64,000 nt of DNA from Puccinellia tenuiflora (lineage: Eukaryota > Streptophyta > Magnoliopsida > Poales > Poaceae): positions 3,337,931-3,401,930 of the forward strand of contig QRDG01000415.1 of assembly GCA_012064385.1 (NCBI GenBank), given 5' to 3'. The notes beneath the pieces are model-generated. The model did no database searches and was not told the origin of the DNA. It saw only the letters and a list, made by a program, of their open reading frames with translations. Each line of letters begins with the position of its first letter. Within the stretch, counting starts at the first letter, position 1. This document shows, one piece after another, positions 44,332 through 57,247 of this stretch. Position numbers and translations under genes: made by a program.

Positions 44332-45976
44332 TGATACGTGTCAAACGTATCTATAATTTTTGATTGTTTCATGCCACTTTTATACCTTTGACACTTGTTT
44401 TCATACTAAGTTCATGATTTAATTTGACTAACCTATTAATAGTTGGAAAAGTGCACAATTTTCTTGTTTTACACTTTGATGTGTAGGAATCACTTGGAAA
44501 TTGGCAAAAACGCAAAAGGAGCCTTGTTGGAGTTGGACTCTGACTTTCCTGAAATCTGTCCTCCTTATAGATTTCAGAGATTGACAGTTTGAGACCAGAA
44601 GACGACGTCAACTGAAAATCAATTTTCTTACAACGTTGTGGGAAATTTTCATATCTTTCATTTAAGCCCAAGAACAGCCCAGTCGGAGGTCCGTACCTCC
44701 GGGAATCCATGTTTTACTGAAGGCCAAATATCTTTATTACGGGATTCCGAAAGTTGGTGACGTGATTGACTCCAACTCTTACCAAACTTGGAGGATTCGA
44801 CCAAGCCACGACTTTGGGACCTCATTAAGGACACGAGTGGTCCCTAGTAAGGTTCTAGAGGTGCCCAAGAGCCATTGGATCAAGGGGCCATCCATCGGAG
44901 GGCCGGGAAGCATTGCCTCCACCTATATAAAGAGAGGAAACCCTAGTTTTGGGGGCAGCCACCAAAAGCCACGAATTTGCCTCCCCCTTGGCCCTCATCT
45001 ACAAGGGGGAGGGCTCCTCTACAACACCAAGAAGTCATGGAGGAAGGGGGTTAGGGGGCGGCGCTCCCCCTTGGCCGGCCGGCCGCCGCTGCCGCCGCCG
45101 GCCGCCCGTGCCGCCTCCGCCTTGCCCTTTCCTCCATGGCCGCCACCTTCGCCGCCATCTCCATCGCGAATTCCTTATGGCTACAGCGGTCAACTCTCTC
45201 ACAAACCTCTGTAATCCCCTATGTAAACATGGTGTTTGATGCTATAAAATATTATCTTATGATCTATGTCATGTTTACGTAGTTCCTTGTTGTCTTATGG
45301 TTGAATTATTGAATGTATTTGGTTGATTCGAGTTTTATGTTGATATCGTACAGTCCTATGGTGCCCATTATATACTTGCGCGCGTGGATAACATCATAGG
45401 GTTTGTAGTATGTGAAGGAGGCCGGGGGATAGGGCTGCCGGAGTGACAGAAACCTAAGCCCCATCCCGGTTTTTGACATTGTATGGGATAAAGAGGACCT
45501 TATGAACTTAATGCTATGGTTGGGTTTTTACCTTAATGAATGTTATTAGTTCCGGATGCTTGCTAATGTTCCAATCATATAGTACATGTAATCACAAGTA
45601 GTTGAGAACGTGTATGCTTTGCCTCTCTCACATAGAAAACTGCATCGAAGACGATGAACCGAATAACTTCACTAATTAATTATGAACAATTCCGCCACGC
45701 CTTCCACCACTTTTCCACACTCATGGTTTATTTATGGTCTTTTAGTATACTTTATTGCTACAGCAACTATCTTTTATCTTCTTGTTCTTTATTATATTGC
45801 AAAATCATCCTTTCATACCTATTTTATTCCTATAGTTTTATTTCCTAGATAGAGCAAACGTTTGGTGTGCGTAGAGTTGTGTCAATGGTTGATAGAACTT
45901 GAGAGAATATTAATCCTACCTTTAGCTCCTCGTTGGGTTCGACACTCTTATTTATCGAAAAGACTACAAACGATCA
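44332..45976 (+). mobile_element. Athila-like LTR inserted in element 2 gag
   Basis: It begins TGATACGTGTCAAACGTATC, has TATATAAA at 44924-44931 and reaches ACTACAAACGATCA, close to the usual end of such LTRs, where the element 3 LTR cuts in at 45977. Only one LTR and no interior are seen, so it is a solo LTR or the edge of a larger insertion. Similarity to the LTR at 9512 is clear at the start and weak later. Confidence 0.75.
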
Positions 45977-46898
45977 TGTCGTGGTGTTGTCACGGCAAGT
46001 CCTTCCTCAGGGAAGGTGAGTTCTGGGGCCATTGATGATTGAAGTACGTAGGAGTTGCTAATCTCGCCAAGGGACAAGGATTTACCCAGGTTCGGCCCCT
46101 CTGATTAGAGGTAAAGACCTACTTCCTGCTTGTTCTTTATTGCTATGGATCTGATCTCGATTACAAGGTTCCGGCTCCTATCTGGGGAGTCGGCGACTAC
46201 GGGTTTGGTGTTTCTTGATTGCTTATCGATCTAAGGTCCAGGACCCCGCTTATAAAGGTGGTCGGGTCCCTGGATTTACAACTTACACCGAGTCACAGTT
46301 AGACACGGAGTCCTACTCTAGGTCTTGGCCTTCCAAGTTAGAACTCCGGGTTGTACTTGGACTCCTTCCTGACGGGTCCTTTCTTCGTCATGGGCTTAAG
46401 TCGGCTTGTCTCCAGCCCAGCCCATGTGACTTGATGTGCGACTCGGCTTTGGCCTTCTTGGTCTTGGCGGGTCTACTTTCCGGGTCTATGGGCCTACCTA
46501 TAAAGTATCCCCCCATCAGTAGCCCCCGAATTTATCTTGGGTGCAGCTTTGCGGCTTCCTCTGACTCCTTGGGTCGACTCCTTGGTTCGACTTCTTCAAT
46601 CTGAGTCACCAGCTCAGAAGTCGCCTGCTGCTAACTCCAAGATGAATTCCTGCATAAAAACATAACACATATATAAAATGAGTTTATCCTCACCCCTTGT
46701 TCGAGTCCACCACTCTTGCCTTTGCATTAGCTGGCCGAGTTTGTTATGGCTCTTGTGAACAAGTTTTGAGGAACTTGACTCCTTTCAATTCTCACTGTCA
46801 CAGGACTCGCCTTTCTGAGACAAGCCGGCTCCTTCCAGTTCTGTGACTCGTCTTTCTCTTATCATTTCCTGTATGACTCTTAATCACTGAACCGTTAT

Positions 46899-46957
46899 CC
46901 ACAGTTTAACTGTGGACCGTTACCGTAACTTTCTAGGGTTTTTCCCTTCTTATAAAT
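46899..46957 (+). promoter_or_regulatory. Palindrome and TATA box of the element 3 antisense gene
   Basis: The palindrome CCACAGTTTAACTGTGG (46899-46915) is followed by a telo-box-like CTAGGGTTTTT and TATAAAT (46951-46957), about 106 bp before the ATG at 47063. The arrangement matches 17163-17220 in element 1. Confidence 0.55.
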
Positions 46958-47062
46958 CGCGAAGGGTAGGGTCCAGAGCCCTCACTTGTCCCTTTCGCCT
47001 CCAAATTTCTCTTCCTCCTTTGCTCCTTTCTTCCCGCGCGCAGCACACCCCGCACGCTCGCC

Positions 47063-47896
47063 ATGGCTCCCAAGCGCGCCAAGACAGCTTCCAAGGGCAA
47101 GGCCTCCACGTCCAGCAGGACGATCGACGTCGCCGCCGCGGCCGCCGCCGCCGCTAGAGCTCCATCATCGAAGTGCTCGATCTCCGCCGATTGGGGCGGA
47201 TCTACTGTCACGGCCGAGCAACTTAAGGGGCATCGGCTTGCTGGCCTTCTTCCCTCAAGTGTCAAGGCTCGAGCGCCAGGGGACGAGGTGGTGCCCTCTC
47301 CCGCAAAGGACGAAGTTGTGATTTTCTCAGAACACCTGTTCCGCGGATTCACGCCCCCGGGTAATTTCTTCTTCCGCCAGCTCCTTGCCTTCTACAAATT
47401 GCGCATCCATGATTTAGCACCCAACTCCATCTTGACCTTGTCCAATTTCGTCACCCTCTGTGAAGATTACCTCCAAATCAAGCCAGACCTTGACCTCTGG
47501 CTTGAACTTTTCTATTGCAACCCCCAGCCTGAGACCTCTGGGGGCCCTCTCCTTCAATGCGGCGCTGTTGCTCTTCAGCGTCGCCTCCATTCTGTCTTCC
47601 CAAACCATGTCAAGGATTGGCACAAAACTTTCTTCTACTGCAAGGACACTTCCCCTGCAGATGAACCTCGACTCCCTCTGTTCTCTGAGGACCGCTTAGA
47701 GGCGACTCCTCTTATGAAGGCTAGGTGCTCAGAGGCAGCCCGGCCAGAGGTTGAGTCTTTGATCCTCCGAGTTCAGGCTCTTCTGTCCCATAACTTTGAA
47801 AACATGGACCTCGTACGCTGCTGGACGACCTGGAGAATTCAGCCGCTGAGTCCAAGGACTCGGCTTATCTGTCAGTACACCCGCTGCGTGACAGAC
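47063..47896 (+). pseudogene. Antisense gene of element 3, exon 1 truncated
   Basis: It starts APKRAKTASKGK, has an Ala-rich run and the PF04195-like block (HLFRGFTPPGNFFFRQLL, then the NSILTLSNFV and LCEDYLQ parts), and stays open for 278 codons up to the LTR inserted at 47897. It is the best preserved exon 1 in the window. The later exons are missing. Confidence 0.75.
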
Positions 47897-50800
47897 TGTA
47901 ACATCCCAAAAATAATCCCCTTTTAATTTCTTTGTTTGTGAATTTGATTGTTGCATTATCATGGCATCATCATGCATTTGTGGTTTTTACAAAATAAAAA
48001 AAAGGGGGTTTGTCATTTTATGTGTTTATCACATGTGACACTCTTATTTATTTTTTCAAAAACCAAACTATTAAAAAACCAACATTATTTTGGACAAGCA
48101 ATAAAATGTTGTTTTAAAATTGCAAAGTCACAAAATATTTTGAGGAAAAATTAAACCCTAGCCCTATTTTATTTTTCCCTCTCTTTCTTCTTCTCTTTCT
48201 ATTTCCTGGAAAAAGAAAATGGCAAAGGAAAAAAAAAATAGCAGAAGGGCCGAAGCCCTCCTTCTTTCTTTCCTTCCCTTCCAGCCCAGTTTCGGCCCAA
48301 CTCCTCCCCATCTGGCCCTTACCGTTTCACTCTTCTTTTTCCGAGCGAAGGACAGCGACGTCGCTGTCGTCGCTCACCTTGCCGTCACCCGCGTGCAGCG
48401 CCTCAGCGCCATGCCACCTCGCCACTTTCCCCTCTATAAAACCAGCAGCCTAGGTGCCTCTCCCACCAAACCCTAGCCGCCTCTTTTCCTCCCTCGCACC
48501 ACCACCATCTCCTCTCCCCCTCCGCTTCTTCTTCCTTCCGATCGAGAGCCACACAAAACAGCCGGAGAAGGTTCGTCGCCACCATGGGGTAGTAGCAGAG
48601 GAGGAGCACGCACAGGAGGGGGACGCCCACGTCGTCGACGACCACGCGCAGGATCGGGATCCCGAAGGCAGACACAAGGCCGGCGTCCTCTTCTTCCCCT
48701 ACTTCGTCTACGGCCACCGGTTTCGTCTACCTCCCCTGCACCACCGTCGTCCTGCTTCCACCTCGTCGCCGATCCAGTTTTCTCCGGCCTTGGGTGAGCC
48801 TCCGCCGCCAGGCAACCTCCTCTTCCTCTCCCCTCTGCTCTGGACGACGCCTTCGAGCGCATGTCGCCGGTAGCCGTAGGGTGTTGTCGAGTGTCGACCA
48901 CGCACGCGAGCTCGGGCTCCTCTGCCTCAAGCTACACCTGCACACCCGCACCAGCTCGATCGCTGCACGCACACGCACCTGCATCACACGCGCACGAACG
49001 CCCTGGATGCGCCGCCTGCTTCGGGTCGTCGCCGTCCTGCTGCACTGCAAGTCTGAACCTTGATCTTGTTTTCAATTTCAGTTAACACATGGATCTCACC
49101 TCTTAGGCCACTGAAGCACTCTTCAGACACGATCCGCTCACAGCCCAATTGGTCACCGTTTCCTATCACAGGCCGATCGATCCAGGGATCGATTCCCAGA
49201 TCCGGCGTATGAAGCCACCCCCTTTTTCTTTTCTTTCTTCCGGCCTGACAAGTGGACCCCTGGACCCACATGTCAGTCTCTGTGTAGATCAAGCTTCGGT
49301 GCAAAAACAAATCCCAGATCCAGATCTGAGCACTTTGCAAATAGCCCCTGTTTTTGAAAATCTTTGCAAACTAGTCCCTGCCTATATATAACTCTGTCCT
49401 GTTTTTGCAATAATTAATTAACACCTGTTTATTTTGTCAAAAATTGCAATAAAAATATGTTTTCAACTCAGAAAATTGTAATCTGTTCAAATATAATTTT
49501 TGTTTAATTTTTGGAATTAATTTAAAATGGCTAAAATAAATAAATCTTTTGCTAATTAATTAATCTTGCAAAATTCATAACTTTTGTTTTACAATTCCAA
49601 AAATTATGAATTTTATATCAAATTAAAGCTAAAAATGCAATCTGTTCAAATCTAATTTTGCATGCATAAAATAAATAATTTAACTTTCGGGTAAATTGAA
49701 ATTTTGATTAATTGAATTAATTAAATGTTCTAATTGCCATATTTGATAAATTAAATGGCTAAACCCTAATTTAAATTGCCTAATGAAATATTTAGCACTT
49801 AAATTGCTGCATAATTAAATTTGTCATGTCATCATGCTTGATTGAATGCATATGTATTGATTTGCCTTTTGTTATGTTTTGGGGTTACCCGTAGACAACG
49901 ACTTTGCCGAGAGCCCGGCACCTCCGAGGATCTAGCCCAGTACCAGGCTACTGAGCAACAAGGCAAGCAGCCCCTCCCCAACTTTCTCATGTGATGCCTA
50001 TTCCTGTCTTGCATGCTTTAGGACTTCCGTTCTGTTGTGTCTTACGATTCCTATTAGAATTGCATAGCCTGATAGAAGTCCAGTTATTCCTGATATGCCT
50101 GCCTATATCCTATGCTTGTTTCCAGTTACTATCTACTAGCATGCTTAGGAGTTGATTGTGGTCTAACACATGCTTAGTTGGTATATCTTAATAATTGAAG
50201 ACTTGCTATGTGGGAATCACTTTATTATATTAAAGATAAGGCACCGGCGGAAGGCCAGCTATGGTGATTTGTTCTGCTAGTGTCGCCTAGGAAAAACCGT
50301 TCTTTTCCGCTTATCCAAGAATGAGCGCCCTACCCACACGTGGGAAGACTTATGGAACCCCCCGCAACTCAGTACCGGATCTGCTATATTGGTTAGGGAG
50401 CCACAAAGTAGTTCGGGTGTTTACCATTTGGAGCATACGCACGATGCATGTTGAAGATGAGAGGTTACAACTATGGGGGGCGCATATAGGTTTGCGGAAT
50501 GGGCGTTAACCGCATGTGGACGGAGGAGCAATCGTATGAGTGTTATCCTCCCGAAGCCGTTCTCGCAACTTTTGGGCCCGCAAAGGAGTTTCGGCCGGGC
50601 TCCCCACGTGGATCAGTCTCAGATAGGTGGCTCTCTATCCAATGTAGTAGTGAAGGGGAAGGTCGTGTTGAGATACCTTTTGCCTCTGTGGCGTGTGGTT
50701 GATCGAACATGTATGGTTACATTTGGGCACCCCTGCAGGGTTAAATCTTTTCGAAAAGCCGAGTCCGCGGTTATGGACGACTTGGGTAATGTGCTGGCTA

Positions 50801-51524
50801 AAAAGATCATAGACATCACCGTATATCTTAAATAGCTAAATTGACTAGTAAATAGCCATATTCGAATAATAAACTTGCTAAAACTTGATCAACGTGTGAG
50901 TGTCCGGACTTCTTCCTCGTGGGTATATGAAACGATGGAGTCGTCTTAGGACGGGTATTGTTTGGTGAGTAGTTTAGCCCAGTAGCGCCAGCGCTCTCTT
51001 CCCTTATTCTAATTAGACGCCAGTTGTAGCGTGTCTTCTGTAGTTGATAGGTGATGCTGCTGCAAGTCCACATACAGCCTTTCCACCCCAATGCATGTGC
51101 ATTGTACCTTCTTTTTCTCTTGTGCGTTAGTCTTGCTGAGTACCCCCGTACTCATACCATCGGGTGTCCGGTGCCCGTATTTTTCACCAATGCAGGAGCG
51201 ACAACAGAGTTCGACGATCCAGATGGAGGCTACTTCGTAGAGTTCGACGCTGACTACGACGAGTAGATCGAGATCCTAGGCGGCAGCCTGAGACACCGTG
51301 GGCGGGTTCACCTCTTTTACTTTTCCGGCCTCTGGCCTTTGATGTAGTCTGTACTCAGACGAGTGTTATGCTTCCGCTGTATTCGGGACGTATGATCCCC
51401 TGTGATGTAATAAAAGTATTTGAAACTATGTTTATTTATCCTTTTGTGTCGTACTTGTTCTTGTAATGATTTCCAAATTGTGGTTCCGCTTGTGAAACGT
51501 GGTTTTCGCTAAGTGGGGCTTACA
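47897..51524 (+). mobile_element. 5' LTR of the chromovirus-like element
   Basis: It runs TGTAACATCCCAAAAATAATC to GTGGGGCTTACA, 3628 bp. TATAAAAC at 48435-48442 is a promoter candidate, followed by a long GC-rich leader to about 49060, then a very AT-rich part (49400-49860). No gene is supported; the many overlapping frames in the GC-rich part occur on both strands. Confidence 0.8.
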
Positions 51525-51527
51525 AAT

Positions 51528-51543
51528 TGGTATCAGAGCATGG
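51528..51543 (+). other. Primer-binding site, initiator-Met type
   Basis: TGGTATCAGAGCATGG lies three bases after the LTR end; its first 12 bases are the standard plant site for initiator tRNA-Met. Confidence 0.9.
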
Positions 51544-52146
51544 ACCGCCTTTTAGGAGCCTTTTTCTACTGGTCGTAGTTGGGTCTAGAAATTATTTTAA
51601 TAGCTATTCAGGAAAAATTATACGCGAGAGTAGGAACTCTGTTCTCTTTTCTTCTTTCCCCAACCACCCTCCCTCTTTTCTGGTAAGGAAGTGAAACGAA
51701 TTTTTCTCTCCTTTCCTAAATTTTCAAAATAGGTTTTCACGCGTCCGGGGTTCTCTGTAGTACCTTAGATTGGAGTTGTGCTTATGGTGAACAGAAATGT
51801 TGCTTCGGTCACTTCACCTTCTTGCTTATGCAATTCCACTACTCCTTCACATACTTATTAGTTTTATGCTAATTCGTGTTCCTTTTGAACCGGTGCCTAG
51901 TCAACTTTTGTCTCTTCTGTCCACCTCCTTACTCTAAATGTCGACCCTCTCCAAGCCATCCAAGTTGTTCCAGTCGTTTACGACTTTCCTGATGTTTTTC
52001 CGGAGGAGCTCCCGGGTATGTCACCTGATAGAGCTGTTTAATTTTTCATCGACCTTCAACCAGGCACTTCTCCTACCTTTTCCCGACCTTTTCTTTTCTT
52101 TTCTTTTTGGAATCTCGGGGCACGATTCCTTTGAGGGGTGGCGAGT
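51544..52146 (+). pseudogene. Internal relic with a reverse-transcriptase fragment
   Basis: Most is non-coding leader. At about 51960-52060 a short stretch codes DFPDVFPEELPGM-like residues (one residue differs and stops interrupt), a landmark just before gypsy reverse transcriptases. The stretch near 52112-52146 with TCGGGGCACGATTCC is the usual pre-LTR purine region. Gag, most of pol and integrase are gone, so two large deletions flank the fragment. Confidence 0.65.
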
Positions 52147-53479
52147 TGTAACATCCCAAAAATAATCCCCTTTTAATTTCTTTGTTTGTGAATTTGATTG
52201 TTGCATTATCATGGCATCATCATGCATTTGTGGTTTTTACAAAATAAAAAAAGGGGGTTTGTCATTTTATGTGTTTATCACATGTGACACTCTTATTTTT
52301 TTTTTCAAAAACCAAACTATTAAAAAACCAACATTATTTTGGACAAGCAAATAAAATGTTGTTTTAAAATTGCAAAGTCACAAAATATTTTGAGGAAAAA
52401 TTAAACCCTAGCCCTATTTTATTTTTCCCTCTCTTTCTTCTTCTCTTTCTATTTCCTGGAAAAAGAAAATGGCAAAGGAAAAAAAAATAGCAGAAGGGCC
52501 GAAGCCCTCCTTCTTTCTTTCCTCCCCATCTGGCCCTTACCGTTTCACTCTTCTTTTTCCGAGCGAAGGACAGCGACGTCGCTGTCGTCGCTCACCTTGC
52601 CGTCACCCGCGTGCAGCGCCTCAGCGCCATGCCACCTCGCCACTTTCCCCTCTATAAAACCAGCAGCCTAGGTGCCTCTCCCACCAAACCCTAGCCGCCT
52701 ATTTTCCTCCCTCGCGCCGCCACCATCTCCTCTCCCCCTCCGCTTCTTCTTCCTTCCGATTGAGAGCCACACAAAATAGCCGGAGAAGGTTCGTCGCCAC
52801 CATGGGGTAGTAGCAGAGGAGGAGCACGCACAGGAGGGGGACGCCCACGTCGTCGACGACCACGCGCAGGATCGGGATCCCGAAGGCAGACACAAGGCCG
52901 GCGTCCTCTTCTTCCCCTACTTCATCTACGGCCACCGGTTTCGTCTATCTCCCCTGCACCACCGTCGTCCTGCTTCCACCTCGTCGCCGATCCACTTTTC
53001 TCCGGCCTTGGGTGAGCCTCCGCCGCCGGGCAACCTCCTCTTCCTCTCCCCTCTGCTCTGGACGACGCCTTCGAGCGCATGTCGCCGGTAGCCGTAGGGT
53101 GCTGTCGAGTGTCGACCACGCACGCGGGCTCGGGCTCCTCTGCCTCGAGCTACACCTGCACACCCGCACCAGCTCGATCGCTGTACGCACACGCACCTGC
53201 ATCACACGCGCACGAACGCCTTGGATGCGCCGCCTGCTTCGGGTCGTCGCCGTCCTGCTGCACTGCAAGTCTGAACCTTGATCTTGTTTTCAGTTTCAGT
53301 TAACACCTGGATCTCACCTCTTACGCCACCGAAGCACTCTTCAGACACGATCCGCTCACAGCCTAATTGGTCACCGTTTCCTATCACAGGCCGATCGATC
53401 CAGGGATCGATTCCCAGATCCGGCGTATGAAGCCACCCCCTTTTTCTTTTCTTTCTTCCGGCCTGACAAGTGGACCCCT
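52147..53479 (+). mobile_element. Truncated 3' LTR of the chromovirus-like element
   Basis: It matches 47897-49255 closely, lacks about 31 bp near 52520, and ends in the middle at AAGTGGACCCCT where the next LTR begins. TATAAAAC is at 52653-52660. Confidence 0.85.
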
Positions 53480-56400
53480 TGTAACGCCCCAAGATCGATA
53501 CTATGCAGATTTTAGCGTTCCACCCAAATCCGCATAATAACGATCCTAAAGGACGCCCACCAGGCATAACGTGCAGGTCGCAACACACACGTTATGCGGG
53601 TGGAATTGTGATAACATTACAACAGTTCTCGATAGAACCCACAAAAGAACATATATACAGCAACGACTCAGAGAGTCAAGAACCAAAGATACAATACAAG
53701 GATCCAAAAGAACAGCGGAAGCGGGTAGCGTCCGGCTACGGACAAGAAACAAATTGGACTAAGAGTCCTGAAGATAAACGAAGGCACCATATCCCTGCCC
53801 AGGCCAAGCCGGAGGGATTCCCAAGCTAACGTCGTCAGACTTCAAACCTGTTGGCTGCATTGGAATAGCAGCCCCGAAGGGGTCAGTACTATAAAACAGT
53901 ACTGGCAAGTAATACTCACAAGATATCAAAGCTGGAATTCCGGTGGAAGAGGGTTAGCGATTGAGGCAGCAGCAAGCAACACTATCAACTAATAGAGACA
54001 CGCTACAACTTCCGTCTAACAGAGACAAGGTAAGAGAGCGCATAAGGAACCAACTATTCTATCACCAAACAATACCCAGCCGATTGTTACTCCACGATCA
54101 ACCCACGAGGAGCAACCCAAGGCACGCACACGGTTGATCAAGTTTTAATCAGATTATTATTCATGTAATCTATCTTACTAGTCAAATAATAGTCATCATA
54201 AGGTGCAAGTTGTCTATGATCTTTTTAGCCAGCGCATTTCACCAAGTCGTCCATAACCGCGGACACGGCTTTTCGAAAAGATTTAACCCTGCAGGGATGC
54301 ACCAATGAACCCACACGCATCGAAACTCTCGCTTAGAGGTGTACCGGTGGAGGTTTCGACGCAATACTTCCCTTCTCTACAAACAAGTCCAGGAGCCACC
54401 TAGCTAGGACTGATCCACCTGAGAGTCCGGCCGAAGCTTCGAGGTGGGCCTAACCGTTTGCGACTACGGCTAGGTGACACAAACTACCATGAGTTGGTCA
54501 CTTCGCATCATACCGCAAGCCCTACCGTAAGTAACCACGTATCCATCTTACCATATCATCCGCGCTTGTAACCGTAGAAACACCCGAACTACTTGTGGCA
54601 TCCTGGACAAGTTTGAGGATCCGGTAATAGATTGCGGGGAGGCCCATAGAACTCCCACATGTGGTTAGTGCGCTCAGTCTTGGATCAGCGGAAAAGAACT
54701 CGGGTCCTAGGCGACACTAGCAGAACAAAACACCACGATTGGCCTTCTGCCGGTGCCTTATCTTTATTAAGTTATCCCATCGCAACAGAAATTAAAGATT
54801 ACCATTTTAGTTGAGCCTAACTACCATGTTAAGAACAAGACTAGACAAAGAGACAACAAGACTCAAGCAAAGCACCTAAGCATGCACTACGACTCGCAAG
54901 GCTAACAAAGTAAACAAGCAACAGGGTAAAAGGATGTGGGGGTGGTGGCATATCATGGCTGCAAGGTAAACATGCATATAGGATCGGGACACAAGCATCG
55001 CAACATAAGGCTAGCAAAGAACAAAGATAGGACGAGTAAGAGACAGAAAACAAGCAAAGATAGCAAGGGAGTATCACTTGCCTGCAATCCGGTAGAGGTA
55101 GCAGAACCTGTCGTTGCTCACATCAACTCAACGTTCTATTCCCGAAGAAGCCACAAACACTGGACAACGGAAAAGATTCATTTTACTTCTATGGCAAAAG
55201 AAGCGGCATGTGATGACATGATGCATGACAAATTAAATGTTGTCCAATTTTATTCCCTAACACATGGCAAAACATTTTAAATGGGATCGGTGCACAATAT
55301 AGATGCACCGGACAAATCCTATAATTAAATTGATTTAATTCAACTAAATGGATAAAGGGGCGATGTTAATTAATGATGCATGATTTTATAAGATACCGCA
55401 TATATATATATGGCATATAGGGGTTTAGGGTTGGGGTCACACATCGGATTCGGGGATCTTCGGATTCGGGACCATCGTCTTCGGGTCGTAGTCGAAGTAG
55501 TCGTAGTCGAAGTAGTCGATCATCCGGAGTCGAGGTAGTCGTTCATCCGGAGTCGAAGTAGTCGAGGTAGTCGACGTCGGGGAAGTAGTCGTTCTGGTTG
55601 AAGTAGTCGAGGTAGTCGTCGTCGGGGAGGTAGTCGCATTCGGGTCGTCGTCGTTGCCGACCTTGGCGTTTCGGGCTCGGGGTCGTCGGGGTCCACGGTG
55701 GTCGGAGGTCACGGCATCGGGGAACTTGGCGGGTTCCGGTCGGGGTAGACCTTGGCGTATCCGTCTTCGGCCATCGGTCGGAGAACTCAGATTCACGGAG
55801 CGGAGAACTTGGCGCATCCACGGTCGTCGTCCTTGTCGTAGCACGGCACTGGAGACGGAAACGGGGAAACTCGGCCTTCACGGTGCTTCACGACGGGGAA
55901 ACAGAGAACTTGGCGTTGGGGAGGCTTCACGACGGGAACGGAAGCGTCGGGAACGGGAAACAACACCGGAGAACGGCTTTCACAGAGGCGAGCATCGGGA
56001 AACGGAACGGAACACGGGGACGGCCGGGAAAAACGGGGGAACGTCGGAAACAGATTCACGTCGGGGAAGCTGCATCGGGGACGGACACGACACGGAGACG
56101 AGAACGGGAGACGCACACGGCATCGGAAAGGGCACCGGGGAACTCAACGGAGACGGAGCAGCGGCAGCACAGCAGCACGGACCAGGGAACACACAGCAGC
56201 AACACGGGCAGGAGCACACAGCAGGAGTTGCACAGGAGGCGGAACACGGGGGCGCACCGCTCAGGAGACGAACACGGCAGCAAGACACCTCGAGCTGGAA
56301 AAGGGCACGGCGTGGAGGAGGACGTCCGCGGCAGGAGACGCAGAGGAGGAGGCCGGGCCTGGCGGAGGCTGGCTCGGGCGGGGCCATGGCCAGACTGGCC

Positions 56401-57247
56401 GTGCCGTGGCTGGAGAGGGCCGGTCGGGAGAGGCAAGGGGAGGAGAGGAGCGGGAGGAAGCAGCAGGTCGGGGCGAGGTGAGACGCGGCGCGGGCGCGAC
56501 GAGGAGAAGCAGCAGGCGGCGGCGCGGATGCGAGCAAGCTGGCCAGCACAGGGGGAAGGAGGGAGCTCGGGGCCGGGAGAGGGAGTGGCCGGAGGAGGAA
56601 GAGAGGAGAAGAAGGGGGCCGGCCGGGTGGGAGGAGGACGGGGCGCCGGAGGAGAGGCTCAGCCGGGCGGGCAGGCACGCAGCGTGGTCGACGGGGAAGC
56701 CCGCGCGCGAGGATCGTGCGGGTGCGCTCGCACGGGAAGAAGGGTGCGGGAGATGAGTGGCCAGGAAAAGAAAGAAGATAAGGTGAGAAAAAAAAGAAGA
56801 AAAGAAAAAGAGAGAGAGAAAAGGGAGAGGAGGGAGGAAAACAGAAAAAGGGGAGGTGGAAGGACAGATTTGCGAAACGACAAAAAACGGAGGAGGGTGG
56901 CTGCAAAAAGGCAGGGGGTGGGAACAGAAAAAGACCAGGGGCAAGATTAGGGTTTGGAGGCTAGGGTTTGCTTAGCTGGGCTTTTGGGCCTGGCTAGCTG
57001 GGCTGCTCTCTCTCTCATCTCAAAATTATTTTTTTCCTTTGCAAAATAATTTTGGCAGATAATTTTAGAAAACGGAGACGACTGTCTCGATAAAATATTC
57101 CTGACAATTTTAGAAAAATAAAATAGGGTTTAACAAAAATAATTTTTGCGGACAAAAACATGCGATGCGATGATGCTGATGTCATGATGATGCAAAAACA
57201 AAACAAGCAAAAATCTAATTTGGGGAAAAAACCCCCGGGCATTACAA
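53480..57247 (-). mobile_element. Long chromovirus-type 3' LTR
   Basis: In plus orientation it begins TGTAACGCCCCAAG and ends GGGCATTACA, 3768 bp. Just beyond 57247 the minus strand shows a TCGGGGCGAGATCCC purine region, so this is the 3' LTR of a minus-strand element whose interior extended to the right. It inserted in the 3' LTR of the previous element. Part 54250-54296 matches 15766 and, inverted, 50735. Part 55600-56950 is extremely G-rich on the plus strand and gives long overlapping frames that I do not accept as genes. Confidence 0.75.
55478..55640. repeat. GTAGTCGAAG/GTAGTCGAGG short tandem repeats
   Basis: Imperfect copies of GTAGTCGAAGTAGTCG, GAGGTAGTCG and TCCGGAGTCG recur through this part of the LTR, with no constant period. 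Confidence 0.7.

Larger units (their letters stand above)
45977..47896 (-). mobile_element. Element 3, 3' end of a Tat-like element of the element 1 family
   Basis: A 542-bp LTR (45977-46518, TGTCGTGGTG to CCCCATCA), the polypurine tract at 46519-46530, the antisense-gene promoter and exon 1 are present. The rest is cut at 47897 by another LTR. The left flank GATCA (45972-45976) lies in the Athila-like LTR; the partner flank is not visible. Confidence 0.8.
47897..53479 (+). mobile_element. Chromovirus-like gypsy element with a nearly empty interior
   Basis: A 5' LTR (47897-51524), a primer-binding site at 51528, an interior of only about 620 bp (51525-52146) and a 3' LTR from 52147 that is cut at 53479. 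The interior retains a short reverse-transcriptase relic. The LTR start TGTAACATCCC and the initiator-Met site are usual for the Tekay/Del group of chromoviruses. About 18-20 substitutions by eye in 1.3 kb of shared LTR suggest a fairly recent insertion. Confidence 0.8.

Noticed and set aside
48219..49060. Overlapping frames in GC-rich leader, repeated at 52469-53300
   Set aside because: The same block occurs in both LTRs of one element and is leader sequence downstream of a TATA box; frames occur on both strands and are not conserved in phase.
55654..56950. Long frames on both strands (275, 355 and 308 residues)
   Set aside because: They lie in a strongly purine/G-biased part of an LTR, overlap each other on both strands, and are made of Gly/Arg/Glu or Pro/Ser/Leu runs without any domain.
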